Assembly: GCF_004565475.1 (NCBI RefSeq)
Contig: NZ_SRHX01000005.1
Coordinates: 1-64,000 of the forward strand
From: Lonepinella koalarum
Lineage (GTDB): Bacteria; Pseudomonadota; Gammaproteobacteria; Enterobacterales; Pasteurellaceae
Direction of reading: 5' to 3'
Length of the DNA: 64,000 bases
Shown: one piece after another, positions 8,343 to 20,251 of the stretch
Position numbering within the stretch: the stretch's first letter is position 1
Layout of the letters: each line of letters opens with the position of its first letter
The notes under the pieces: model-generated
Database searches by the model: none
What the model was told of the DNA's origin: nothing
Seen by the model: only the letters and a program-made list of their open reading frames with translations
Made by a program: the position numbers and the translations under genes

Positions 8343-10115
8343 ATGAGCAACGAACAAAAACCAAAACTTTCCGACAATGAACGCCTAAAAGGCAATAGCG
8401 ACTATTTACACGGCACGATTAAAGACGACCTTGGCGAGCAGATTACCGGCGGTTTTAAGGGCGATAACTTCCAGTTAATCCGCTTTCACGGTATGTATGA
8501 GCAAGATGACCGTGATATTCGTGCTGAGCGTTTAGAGCAAAAACTTGAGCCAAATAAAAATGTGATGTTGCGTTGTCGCTTGCCGGGCGGAATTATTCAG
8601 CCTAAGCAATGGCTGGGGATCGATCAATTCGCCACCGAACACACCAATTACGGCTCGATTCGCTTAACCAATCGTCAAACATTCCAATTTCACGGTGTGT
8701 TAAAAAGCAATATCAAGCCGATGCACCAGTGGTTGCATAATCTTGGGCTAGACTCGATTGCCACCGCAGGCGATGTAAACCGTAATGTGCTCTGCACGTC
8801 TAATCCTGTAGAAAGTGCGCTACACGCCGAAGCCTATGAATGGGCGAAGAAAATCAGTGAGCATTTATTGCCAAAAACCACCGCTTATGCGGATATTTGG
8901 TTAGACGGCGAGAAAGTGGCGAGTACCGAAACCACGCCAAAAGCACCATTAAAAGACAGCGTAAAAAGTGGCGATAAAACCGAGCCAGTGCTGGGTAAAA
9001 ACTATCTTCCACGCAAATTTAAAACCACGGTGGTGATTCCGCCGCATAACGATGTAGATTTACACGCCAACGATTTGAACTTTATCGCTATCGGCGAAAA
9101 CGGCAAATTAATCGGCTTTAACGTGTTAGTCGGTGGTGGTCTGTCAATGGAACACGGCAATACTAAAACCTTCCCAAATACCGCTCTGCCTTTTGGGTTT
9201 ATCGGCTTAGATAAAGTGCTGGATTGTGCGGCGGCGGTGGTCTCGGTGCAACGGGACTGGGGCAACCGTGCCGACCGTAAAAATGCCAAAACTCGCTATA
9301 CCATTGTCAATCACGGCTTAGACAAATTTATTGCCGAAGTAGAAAGCCGTATGGACGCAAAATTTGGCGAGATTCGCCCGTATGAGTTTACGTCTCGTGG
9401 CGATCGTATCGGCTGGGTGCAAGGCGAAAATAAAAAATGGCATTTGACCTTATTTATCGAAAATGGGCGTTTGCTTGACTACCCTGATCGTCCGCTCAAA
9501 ACAGGAATGCGTGAGATTGCCAAAGTGCATAAAGGCGATTTTCGCTTAACCGCTAATCAGAATTTAATTGTGGCAAATGTATCCAGCCGTGATAAGGCGA
9601 AAATCGAGAAAATCGCCCGTGAGCATAAATTGATTGATGATAGCGTAACCAAACAACGTGAAAACAGTATGGCGTGCGTGTCTTTGCCGACCTGTCCGCT
9701 GGCAATGGCGGAAGCCGAGCGTTTCTTACCGTCTTTTACCGATAAAATCGATGCCTTATTTGTGAAGCACGGTTTAAGCGATGAACATATTGTTTTGCGT
9801 ATTACAGGTTGTCCGAACGGTTGTGGACGTGCGATGTTAGGCGAAGTGTCGCTAGTGGGTAAAGCACCTGGACGTTATAACTTGCATGTGGGCGGTAATC
9901 GCCAAGGCACACGCATTCCGCGTATGTTTAAAGAAAATATTACCGAAGATGAAATTTTAAGCATTATTGACGGCTGGCTCGGCGACTGGGTGGCAGGACG
10001 TAACGCAGACGAAGGCTTTGGCGATTTTGCTATTCGCACAGGCATTGTGAAACCTGTGGTCAATGCGGCAGTGGATTTTTGGGATGCTTCCAAAATTGAA
10101 ATCAAAGCGGCGTGA
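8343..10115 (+). CDS. cysI: Sulfite reductase (NADPH) hemoprotein beta subunit
   Basis: 590 residues, close in length to E. coli CysI. It carries the 4Fe-4S/siroheme ligands in the two expected motifs: CVSLPTC (Cys445, Cys451) and GCPNGC (Cys490, Cys494). The C-terminal [10 protein letters not shown] and TRIPRM segments are also typical. With CysJ it reduces sulfite to sulfide with six electrons in cysteine synthesis. A GGGGG ribosome site precedes the ATG. It is first in a cysI-cysG-cysJ operon with short gaps (21 bp each); putting siroheme synthase between the two subunits couples cofactor supply to the enzyme. Its GC content looks higher than its neighbours. Confidence 0.97.
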   Translation: MSNEQKPKLSDNERLKGNSDYLHGTIKDDLGEQITGGFKGDNFQLIRFHGMYEQDDRDIRAERLEQKLEPNKNVMLRCRLPGGIIQPKQWLGIDQFATEHTNYGSIRLTNRQTFQFHGVLKSNIKPMHQWLHNLGLDSIATAGDVNRNVLCTSNPVESALHAEAYEWAKKISEHLLPKTTAYADIWLDGEKVASTETTPKAPLKDSVKSGDKTEPVLGKNYLPRKFKTTVVIPPHNDVDLHANDLNFIAIGENGKLIGFNVLVGGGLSMEHGNTKTFPNTALPFGFIGLDKVLDCAAAVVSVQRDWGNRADRKNAKTRYTIVNHGLDKFIAEVESRMDAKFGEIRPYEFTSRGDRIGWVQGENKKWHLTLFIENGRLLDYPDRPLKTGMREIAKVHKGDFRLTANQNLIVANVSSRDKAKIEKIAREHKLIDDSVTKQRENSMACVSLPTCPLAMAEAERFLPSFTDKIDALFVKHGLSDEHIVLRITGCPNGCGRAMLGEVSLVGKAPGRYNLHVGGNRQGTRIPRMFKENITEDEILSIIDGWLGDWVAGRNADEGFGDFAIRTGIVKPVVNAAVDFWDASKIEIKAA

Positions 10116-10136
10116 GAGTAGGGGATTAGTTTAAAT

Positions 10137-11624
10137 ATGAATTATTTTCCATTTTTTGCCGAGTTGAAAAATCGCCCTGTGCTGGTAGTCGGCGGTGGCG
10201 ATGTGGCATTGCGTAAAATTGAGTTGTTGTTGCGTGCGAATGCGAAAGTGTTAGTGGTCGCCAAAGAGTTACATAGTGCGGTCAAAATTTTGCAAGATTC
10301 TGCAAAAATCACGCTGATTGCTCAGGAGTTTCAAGAAAATCAGTTAGATAATGTTTATTTAGTGATTGCCGCAACCGATGATACGGCGTTAAACAAACGC
10401 ATTTTCCAAGCAGCGGAAAGCAAATGCCGTTTAGTCAATGTGGTTGATGAACAAGAGCATTGCAATTTTATTTTTCCATCGATTATTGACCGCAACCCTG
10501 TGCAAATCGCTATTTCCAGTGGCGGTGCAGCGCCTGTGTTAATTCGCTTGTTGCGTGAAAAACTGGAAGCCTTGTTGCCGAAAAATATCGGCGTAATGGC
10601 AGCCATTGCGCAACGTTTTCGTGGGGCAGTGAAAAGCCGTTTTCTGCATATCACGCAACGTCGCCGTTTTTGGGAAAAGCTGTTTCAATCAGCGGATTTT
10701 CAACGTTTAACTGATAATGAACGTATTCAACAAGCGGAAGATTTTGTGAACGAAACCTTAAACCAAGATGATTTGCCACGAGTGGGCGAAGTGTCTTTAG
10801 TCGGTGCAGGGCCGGGCGATGCTGGATTGCTCACATTGAAAGGTTTACAACGTATTCAACAAGCCGATGTGGTGCTTTACGATGCTTTAGTTTCCGAGCA
10901 AGTATTAGATCTCGTTCGCCGTGATGCGGATAGAATTTCGGTGGGTAAACGTGCTGGCAATCACAGCGTGCAACAAGAAGAGACGAATCGTTTACTGGTG
11001 AAATACGCCAAACAAGGCAAACGAGTGGTGCGTTTAAAAGGCGGCGATCCCTTTGTCTTTGGGCGTGGTGGCGAAGAGTTAGAAGTGCTCAAAGATGCAG
11101 GCATTGCTTTTGAAGTTGTACCTGGCATTACTGCGGCGCTTGGTGCAACTGCTTACGCTGGCATTCCACTTACGCACCGTGATCACGCGCAAACTGCAAT
11201 GTTTATTACAGGGCATACTAAACCAGACGGCAAAAATCTGACTTGGAACACCCTAGCACAAGGCAATCAAACCCTTGCGGTGTATATGGGGACGATTAAA
11301 GCGGCTGAATTGGCTGAACAGTTACAGGCCCACGGTAGAAAGCCAAATACGCCAGTGGCGGTAATTAGCCACGGTTCATTGCCTACGCAAAAAATCTATT
11401 CAGGTGAATTAAAAGACTTGCCAAAACTGGCTGAAAATGCGGCTTCCCCTGCTTTAATTGTAGTCGGTGAAACCGTGGCACTACAGAGCAAATTAGCCTG
11501 GTTCGGGCAAGATGCTCAGCAGTTTGTCGGCGATGCGACAGCGTTGAAATTACAAGAAGCCAGCACGGCAGAATTTGCAAATACGTCCGAAAAAATCACC
11601 GCATATCAAACAATCGCAGCATAA
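10137..11624 (+). CDS. cysG: Siroheme synthase (multifunctional CysG)
   Basis: 495 residues. The N-terminal part is the precorrin-2 dehydrogenase/ferrochelatase (NAD-binding [11 protein letters not shown], residues 17-27; catalytic Asp104 in NVVDEQ; Ser128 in ISSGG). The C-terminal half is uroporphyrinogen III methyltransferase ([13 protein letters not shown] from 221; [14 protein letters not shown] from 301). It makes siroheme from uroporphyrinogen III, the cofactor of the CysI product upstream. About 35 residues longer at the C-terminus than E. coli CysG, with a low-complexity tail. All key residues present. Confidence 0.96.
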   Translation: MNYFPFFAELKNRPVLVVGGGDVALRKIELLLRANAKVLVVAKELHSAVKILQDSAKITLIAQEFQENQLDNVYLVIAATDDTALNKRIFQAAESKCRLVNVVDEQEHCNFIFPSIIDRNPVQIAISSGGAAPVLIRLLREKLEALLPKNIGVMAAIAQRFRGAVKSRFLHITQRRRFWEKLFQSADFQRLTDNERIQQAEDFVNETLNQDDLPRVGEVSLVGAGPGDAGLLTLKGLQRIQQADVVLYDALVSEQVLDLVRRDADRISVGKRAGNHSVQQEETNRLLVKYAKQGKRVVRLKGGDPFVFGRGGEELEVLKDAGIAFEVVPGITAALGATAYAGIPLTHRDHAQTAMFITGHTKPDGKNLTWNTLAQGNQTLAVYMGTIKAAELAEQLQAHGRKPNTPVAVISHGSLPTQKIYSGELKDLPKLAENAASPALIVVGETVALQSKLAWFGQDAQQFVGDATALKLQEASTAEFANTSEKITAYQTIAA

Positions 11625-11645
11625 ATTTAATCAAGGTATAAACAG

Positions 11646-13430
11646 ATGAACCCTATTGCGAACGAATTATTACAACAAATCCAAACCCTAAACCCTATTC
11701 AACAAGCGTGGCTGTCAGGCTACTGCTGGGCAAAAAGCGAACAAGCAGGCATTGCGCCGAATGCAGTGGCAAGTGCAACTTCCGTTGCTTCAACCGATGC
11801 GCAAGTCGCCCAAATTGTACAAGCTACCCCGAAAAACATCACCGTTTTATCAGGCTCACAAACAGGCAATACACGCAAAGTGGCAAACACGCTGGTAGAA
11901 CGCTTACAAGTGGCAGGATTGCCAGTCAAACACATCAACATTGGCGACTATAAAACCAAACAGCTTGCCGATGAAGAGATTGTGATTTTGCTCACTTCAA
12001 CCCAAGGCGAAGGCGAACCGCCCGAAGAAGCGGTGAGTTTGCATAAATTCTTATACGGCAAAAAAGCACCGAAACTGGACAAATTGCAATTTGCGGTACT
12101 CGGTTTAGGTGATTCCAGCTATGAATATTTCTGCGGTGCTGCCGTGGCATTTGACAGCAAATTAGCAGAACTTGGCGGTACTCGTTTACTTGAACGCACC
12201 GACTGCGATTTGGACTATCAGGCAAGTGCCGATGCGTGGATTGAAAAAATCGTCCCTGTTTTAGTTGCTCAAAATCAAGCCACTGGCACAGTTACGACAA
12301 CCGCAACAACATCAGCGGTTACAGCGTCTAGCTCGTCTATCTATACCAAAGAAAACCCATTCCCAGCCACTTTACTCACTCGCCAAAAAATCACAGGGCG
12401 TGGTTCGGATAAAGACGTGCGTCATGTGGAATTTGACATCAGCGGTTCAGGTTTGCACTATCAAGCAGGCGATGCCTTGGGTGTTTGGGCAAGCAATGAT
12501 GAAGCCTTAGTAGACGAAATTTTAGATGCGTTGAAGTTAGATAAAGACGAAAAAATTGTGAGTAATGGTGCAACCTTGCGTGAAGCCCTAATCAACGATT
12601 TAGAAATTACTCAAAACACACCGCAGTTTGTTAAAGGTTATAGCGAATTTGCCGAGCTGCCTGAAACTGCGGTGCAAAATCCGCAAGTTTTTGCAAGTTC
12701 TCACCCGATTGTGCATATTGTGAAGCATTACCCAGCCACACTCACCGCTTTGCAATTTGTAGAGCTGTTGCGACCACTCACTCCACGCTTATATTCCATT
12801 GCATCTAGCCAAGCAGAAGTCGGTGAAGAAGTGCATTTAACGGTAGGTGTGGTGCGTTATCAAGATGGCGATACTGAACGGCAAGGTTGTGCCTCCCATT
12901 ATTTGGCAGAACGTGCTGAAGAAGACGGCGAGGTACGAATTTTTGTGGAGCATAATAATAATTTCCGTTTGCCTGAAAATCATGACACGCCGATTATTAT
13001 GATTGGCGCAGGCACCGGTATTGCCCCATTCCGTGCCTTTGTGCAACAACGTGCAGCAGATGAAGCCACGGGTAAAAATTGGCTTATTTTTGGTAATCCG
13101 CATTTTAGTGAAGATTTCTTATATCAAACCGAATGGCAAACCTTTGCCAAAGACGGCTATTTACATAAATACAGCTTTGCGTGGTCAAGAGATCAAGATG
13201 AGAAAATTTATGTACAAGATAAAATCCGTGAAAATGCCACCGATATTTGGGCTTGGCTCAAAGACGGCGCACATATTTATGTGTGCGGTGATGCAAATAA
13301 AATGGCGAAAGATGTAGAAAAAGCCTTACTTGATGTGATTGCCGAACAAGGCAAATTCACACTGGAAGAGGCGGATGAATATTTAGATGAACTACGCCAA
13401 GACAAGCGTTATCAGCGCGATGTGTACTAA
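11646..13430 (+). CDS. cysJ: Sulfite reductase (NADPH) flavoprotein alpha subunit
   Basis: 594 residues. An FMN-binding flavodoxin domain (SGSQTGNT, 69-76; STQGEGEPPEEA) is joined by a serine/threonine-rich linker (about 213-232) to the ferredoxin-reductase part: FAD motif RLYSIASS and NADPH motif GAGTGIAPFRAF. The C-terminus QRDVY is that of E. coli CysJ. It moves electrons from NADPH through FAD and FMN to CysI. Last gene of the operon. No assimilatory sulfate genes (cysD, N, C, H) are nearby, so the source of sulfite is not shown here. Confidence 0.97.
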   Translation: MNPIANELLQQIQTLNPIQQAWLSGYCWAKSEQAGIAPNAVASATSVASTDAQVAQIVQATPKNITVLSGSQTGNTRKVANTLVERLQVAGLPVKHINIGDYKTKQLADEEIVILLTSTQGEGEPPEEAVSLHKFLYGKKAPKLDKLQFAVLGLGDSSYEYFCGAAVAFDSKLAELGGTRLLERTDCDLDYQASADAWIEKIVPVLVAQNQATGTVTTTATTSAVTASSSSIYTKENPFPATLLTRQKITGRGSDKDVRHVEFDISGSGLHYQAGDALGVWASNDEALVDEILDALKLDKDEKIVSNGATLREALINDLEITQNTPQFVKGYSEFAELPETAVQNPQVFASSHPIVHIVKHYPATLTALQFVELLRPLTPRLYSIASSQAEVGEEVHLTVGVVRYQDGDTERQGCASHYLAERAEEDGEVRIFVEHNNNFRLPENHDTPIIMIGAGTGIAPFRAFVQQRAADEATGKNWLIFGNPHFSEDFLYQTEWQTFAKDGYLHKYSFAWSRDQDEKIYVQDKIRENATDIWAWLKDGAHIYVCGDANKMAKDVEKALLDVIAEQGKFTLEEADEYLDELRQDKRYQRDVY

Positions 13431-13435
13431 TTGAC

Positions 13436-13465
13436 CATTCCCCGTCCTTGTTAGGGCGGGGAATG
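13436..13465 (+). terminator. GC-rich hairpin after cysJ
   Basis: CATTCCCCGTCC pairs with GGGCGGGGAATG across a 6-base loop with one mismatch. There is no T-run after it, so it may be an RNA-stabilising hairpin or a weak terminator rather than a full stop before the exporter gene 40 bp on. Confidence 0.5.
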
Positions 13466-13505
13466 TCAATAATTAACCTTAAATAAGAATGATAGGAGTA
13501 AAATA

Positions 13506-14834
13506 ATGGGGAATAACCAAAGTGCCTTACGTTGGTTTAAAAAAGAGGATGGTTGGGCGATTATTATTAGTTTAGGCTTGTTATTAACAGCAAGTATTTT
13601 GTATTTAGTTGGATTAAATAATGTATTATCTTATTTTTCGGTTTCTGTGCCGTCTTGGGGGGATTTTGCTCAGTTAAGCGAGAAATTGCCCGCCAAAATT
13701 CCCGCGTTTATTTTATTATATGTGTTACTTGCCAGTATTTTAACATTCGGTGCAAAAAAATTAGGCTATAATCAGAGAATCTTTTTCAAAGGGTTTAGTT
13801 TATTATATGTGTTGGCAGTGATTATTTTAATTATGAGTGCCAATAAAATATTAAAATCTTGGCAATTGGAAAGTCCTTTGGTGGCATTATTTATTGGCTT
13901 ACTTATTGGTAATTTTTTAACCTTGCCACCCCGCTTGCAGGAAGCCTTACGTACTGAATATTATGTAAAAATAGGGATTATTTTAATGGGCGCAACCCTG
14001 CCGTTTACTATTATTTTAAAAGCGGGTGGTGCGGCGATTGGTCAAGCCTTAATCGTTTCTTTTATTACGTTCAGTAGTATTTATTGGGCGGCGCTAAGAT
14101 TAGGATTAGATCGACGTTTTGCCGCTTGTTTAGGGGCTGGTGGTTCAATTTGTGGGGTTTCAGGGGCAATCGCCATTGGTGGCGCTTGTCGCGCTAAACA
14201 AGAACATGTTTCCGTATCAATTTCTCTAGTGATTGTTTGGGCGGTGGCGATGATCTTTATTTTACCCGTGCTATGTAATGTCCTTGGTTTGCCACCCGGT
14301 GTTGCCGGCGCATGGATTGGTACATCGGAATTTGCTGATGCCGCGGGTTTTGCTGCTGCTGAAGCAATCGGGCATGAATCTGCCACACAAGCTTTTACGC
14401 TAATGAAAGTGATTGGACGTGATATGTTTGTGGGAGTATGGGCGTTTTTAGTAGCGATTTTATCGGTCACTGTGTGGGAACGTAAATCATCATCTGAAAG
14501 TGAGCGTGTTGATCGCGCAGAAATTTGGCGTCGTTTCCCAAAATTTATCATAGGGTTTTTTGTAGCGTCCATATTAACCACGATATTTATTACGATTTTA
14601 CCTGATGTACAATCTACGGGTTATAGTAAAGAAGTATTATCTACCCTAAAAAATTTACGGGGTTGGTTCTTTACTTTGACATTCTTGAGTATTGGTTTAA
14701 CCACGCGTTTTCGTGATCTAGCCGCCGTTGGGATAAAACCTGTGTTAGCCTTTAGTTTTGGTGTCGCTATTAATTTACCTTTAGGCTATTGGTTATCTAA
14801 TCATGTTTTCGTCTCTTTCTGGGAAAATTTGTAG
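13506..14834 (+). CDS. YeiH-family putative sulfate exporter (integral membrane)
   Basis: 442 residues with about ten hydrophobic segments. It belongs to the UPF0324/YeiH family, annotated as putative sulfate exporters (PF03601). Family features include PPRLQEALRTEYYVKIGIIL, the glycine-rich CLGAGGSICGVSGAIAIGGA and GTSEFADAAGFAAAEAIG. It is about 90 residues longer than E. coli YeiH, with extra transmembrane segments at the N-terminus. Its place after the sulfite reductase operon suggests export of a sulfur oxyanion, perhaps excess sulfite or sulfate. The substrate is inference. ATG with GGAGT upstream. Confidence 0.85.
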   Translation: MGNNQSALRWFKKEDGWAIIISLGLLLTASILYLVGLNNVLSYFSVSVPSWGDFAQLSEKLPAKIPAFILLYVLLASILTFGAKKLGYNQRIFFKGFSLLYVLAVIILIMSANKILKSWQLESPLVALFIGLLIGNFLTLPPRLQEALRTEYYVKIGIILMGATLPFTIILKAGGAAIGQALIVSFITFSSIYWAALRLGLDRRFAACLGAGGSICGVSGAIAIGGACRAKQEHVSVSISLVIVWAVAMIFILPVLCNVLGLPPGVAGAWIGTSEFADAAGFAAAEAIGHESATQAFTLMKVIGRDMFVGVWAFLVAILSVTVWERKSSSESERVDRAEIWRRFPKFIIGFFVASILTTIFITILPDVQSTGYSKEVLSTLKNLRGWFFTLTFLSIGLTTRFRDLAAVGIKPVLAFSFGVAINLPLGYWLSNHVFVSFWENL

Positions 14835-14860
14835 GATTTAAATGAGGGTAATAAAATAAT

Positions 14861-15100
14861 ATGGTTAATTTTAAAACCAGTATTAGAAGTAGCCTACCAA
14901 CGGCACATTTGAGAAATCAAGCGTTGCTACAATTTTTACAGTGTCGCCATTATGCTATTTGCCATCAAGCTGATCAATGGGTGGCTTGTAGTCATCATAT
15001 TGAAGCAGAACAAGCGAAAAAAGAACTCCGCCAACAGGGATTTTCCGATAATGAATTCCAAATTCAGTTGGAATATCAACGAGAGTGGGGCTTTTTATAA
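14861..15100 (+). CDS. Small conserved-looking hypothetical protein
   Basis: 79 residues, not recognised. It is rich in glutamine, histidine and two cysteine positions (CRHYAICHQADQWVAC); the C-terminal half is charged and probably helical (IEAEQAKKELRQQGFSDNEF). No signal peptide or membrane segment. It starts 26 bp after the exporter gene on the same strand, has a modest ribosome site (GAGGGT, 11 bases upstream), and ends at a bidirectional terminator, so it may be the last gene of the exporter transcript. Function unknown. Confidence 0.55.
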   Translation: MVNFKTSIRSSLPTAHLRNQALLQFLQCRHYAICHQADQWVACSHHIEAEQAKKELRQQGFSDNEFQIQLEYQREWGFL

Positions 15101-15111
15101 AAAACTCGAAC

Positions 15112-15177
15112 AAATACACCGCACTTTATAGTTTATTCGATAGTGAATATCAAAGTCAAAGTGCGGTGTATTTTTTT
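15112..15177. terminator. Bidirectional terminator built from an inverted pair of uptake signals
   Basis: ATACACCGCACTTT (15114-15127) and AAAGTGCGGTGTAT (15158-15171) form a perfect 14-bp stem with a 30-base loop, followed by TTTTTT. Both arms hold the exact uptake-signal core. It lies between the convergent hypothetical gene (plus) and amidohydrolase gene (minus), a common arrangement in Haemophilus. Confidence 0.9.
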
Positions 15178-16171
15178 ATTTAATGGGATCTAAACCTAAT
15201 ACTTTACGCCCATTGATACTGGCAATATTCACCATTTCATCTAAGTTAGGAAAGCGACAGCCGGCAGCGAGTAAACTGAGCTCTTGCCACATATCTCCCT
15301 CACACAATGGCACCATGTAGTCACAAATATTATCGGTGCCAATGGCGACCGTGATGCCCTCGGGGATCATTTCATCCGCTGGTGTTAACGCATTATGAAA
15401 TGGCATTAATTCTTCTTTACGGTTGCTGTCAATCCATGCCATCGGACAGGCGATCATCATCATTTGTGCTTCCCGCATTTTTTGATATAAATTGTAGCGG
15501 TAAGTTTTGGAATGTGCACCAATAGAAATCCCATGAATGGCAACGACACGCCCTTGCATCCCATGTTCAATGGTTTTATCACACAGTTGCTCAGTTTCTT
15601 TTTCTTTCGGGGTATTAAACTGATCCACGTGAACATGGCACATAATCCCGCGGGATTTGGCTTTATCCAGCAAAATATCCATGGCTTCTAAACCACGACC
15701 ATAATCTAATTCATCACGATAGGGCAAGCCTCCGATCATATCCACCATATCTGAACCAATATCAAACCATTTTCTTGCCGTAGGCTCAATCACCCCTTTT
15801 AGCGTTTGGTTAGCAAATTTCAATACAATGTCACTTTTATATACTTCACGTGCTTTATGGGCGGCAATAATCGCACGATCTTCACACACCGGATCAATAT
15901 CTACAAAGGTGCCAAACGCCGTCACCCCTTGTGAAATCATGAGTTCAATGGCTTGGCTAAAACGAGCATAATAATGTTCGACCGTTGATGTGCGTTTGAC
16001 TTCATCCACCAGATCCCATTTTTGTTGTAAATTACAGTTGTGATAAATACTGATTTTTTCCGGCGTCATGGTGAATGCTCGGTCAGCATGTGCATGGGCG
16101 TTTACCCAACCGCCTTTTTTGATAATTTCATCTCTGATATAGGTTTTAAAGCTACGAACGTGATTTTTCAT
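15176..16171 (-). CDS. Amidohydrolase family metallohydrolase (cytosine deaminase-like)
   Basis: 331 residues from the ATG at 16171 (GGAAT upstream); the frame can be extended to a TTG at 16222 but without a ribosome site. Metal ligands of the amidohydrolase superfamily are present: NAHAHAD (His26, His28), CHVHVDQ (His179, His181), AIHGIS (His213) and GTDN (Asp280). The order and spacing resemble cytosine deaminase/AtzC-type enzymes of COG0402. It probably hydrolyses an amine or amide on a ring compound in the cytoplasm. It follows the beta-glucoside genes but is separated from them by a terminator and has its own promoter region with two inverted repeats. Substrate not predictable. Confidence 0.82.
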   Translation of the reverse strand: MKNHVRSFKTYIRDEIIKKGGWVNAHAHADRAFTMTPEKISIYHNCNLQQKWDLVDEVKRTSTVEHYYARFSQAIELMISQGVTAFGTFVDIDPVCEDRAIIAAHKAREVYKSDIVLKFANQTLKGVIEPTARKWFDIGSDMVDMIGGLPYRDELDYGRGLEAMDILLDKAKSRGIMCHVHVDQFNTPKEKETEQLCDKTIEHGMQGRVVAIHGISIGAHSKTYRYNLYQKMREAQMMMIACPMAWIDSNRKEELMPFHNALTPADEMIPEGITVAIGTDNICDYMVPLCEGDMWQELSLLAAGCRFPNLDEMVNIASINGRKVLGLDPIK

Positions 16172-16252
16172 AAATATTCCATAATGAATGATAGCATTGA
16201 ATAGTGCGGATAGGGGGAGCAAACGGTTAACATTCCTGTTAAAGAGAAATGT

Positions 16253-16296
16253 TTATTAATAGAAAATACGTTAGTCATCAATGATGTTACATTGAT
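16253..16296 (-). promoter_or_regulatory. Predicted promoter and overlapping operator of the amidohydrolase gene
   Basis: On the minus strand TTGATG (16281-16276), 17 bases, TAATAA (16258-16253). A perfect inverted repeat ATCAATG-6-CATTGAT (16277-16296) covers the -35, as a repressor site would. The start codon is about 80 bases further on. Predicted from sequence only. Confidence 0.5.
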
Positions 16297-16350
16297 AAAC
16301 AAAGTGGGAATGTTATAAAAAATTCGCGGATTTTTCATTAATAACATTGC

Positions 16351-16376
16351 TGTCTAGTCCGAGTTGATACTAGACA
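16351..16376. promoter_or_regulatory. Perfect 8-bp inverted repeat, candidate operator
   Basis: TGTCTAGT, 10-base spacer, ACTAGACA. It lies in the 400-bp gap between the beta-glucosidase and amidohydrolase genes, about 180 bp upstream of the latter. Half-site spacing of 18 bp centre to centre would suit a dimeric regulator. No gene lies in 16172-16571; a 79-codon plus-strand frame there spans the terminator and is not believable. Confidence 0.4.
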
Positions 16377-16429
16377 CGCAGTATAAAACTTTATGCTCGA
16401 AAAGGCTAGTATTAATCAAAAAATTCGCT

Positions 16430-16470
16430 GAAAAAACACCGCAGTTTTTTAATCCTAAAAACTGCGGTGT
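16430..16470 (-). terminator. Rho-independent terminator of the beta-glucoside operon
   Basis: Perfect 14-bp stem ACACCGCAGTTTTT / AAAAACTGCGGTGT with a 7-base loop, followed on the minus strand by TTTTTT. The arms are a one-base variant of the uptake signal (AACTGCGGT). It is about 100 bp beyond the glucosidase stop codon. Confidence 0.85.
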
Positions 16471-16571
16471 AAATTTTTCTTGTTTTTATTGCAAAGGTTT
16501 TTTACCGCAAAAACGTTGGTATTTTAGTTTCATACTCTTGCAATTTTATTGGAGTTGCAATCATCAAATAA

Positions 16572-19900
<3,329 letters not shown>

Positions 19901-19942
19901 AACAATTCTCCAAACTTGATGTATGTGATGATGGCATCAATG

Positions 19943-19970
19943 TAGCAAACAAACTTACTTGTCTAGCAAA
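19943..19970. promoter_or_regulatory. Direct repeats upstream of the PTS gene, candidate regulator site
   Basis: TAGCAAA occurs twice, at 19943-19949 and 19964-19970, exactly 21 bp (two helical turns) apart, 42-70 bp ahead of the PTS start codon. It may be bound by the adjacent RpiR-type regulator; no direct evidence. Confidence 0.3.
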
Positions 19971-19989
19971 GTTCGCAAAATGGAAACTA

Positions 19990-20251
19990 GGGCTTGTGGA
20001 CGTTTCATTTTTCCTAGCGACGGAGACTTATTTTAGTCCAATCAAGGCGAAAGTCATGCCGTTTAGCCATTCTAAACAAATGACTTTTAACGCAGAGTGG
20101 GCTAAAATAAGTCCCGTCCCGTAGGGTTGTGCTTAAAAAAGCCATGACCTCGTCAAAAAATTTGAAAATAGAACCACTATTTTCTGCATTTTTTCCTTGC
20201 CTGTGGCTTTTTAAGCGACAACGCTGGGAAAAATGAAACGTCCATAAGCCC
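19990..20251. mobile_element. MITE-like non-coding element with 30-bp terminal inverted repeats
   Basis: Ends at 19990-20019 and 20222-20251 are inverted copies matching at 28 of 30 bases (starting GGGCTT, then TGGACGTTTCATTTTTCC). The dinucleotide TA flanks both ends (19988-19989, 20252-20253), as expected for an IS630/Tc1-mariner-type target duplication. It has no coding capacity. The interior folds into two hairpins: about 20013-20126 with nested stems, and about 20131-20218 enclosing GAAAATAG / CTATTTTC. It sits between the RpiR-type regulator and the PTS gene; removing it and one TA restores a TAG stop for the regulator. No transposase is present. Confidence 0.75.

Noticed and set aside
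12265-13317. Plus-strand frames of 81 and 104 codons inside cysJ
   Set aside because: Out-of-frame readings of a gene whose full product matches CysJ end to end.
14081-14581. 166-codon minus-strand ORF opposite the YeiH-type exporter
   Set aside because: Shadow frame in a membrane-protein gene; no start signals and no recognisable motif.
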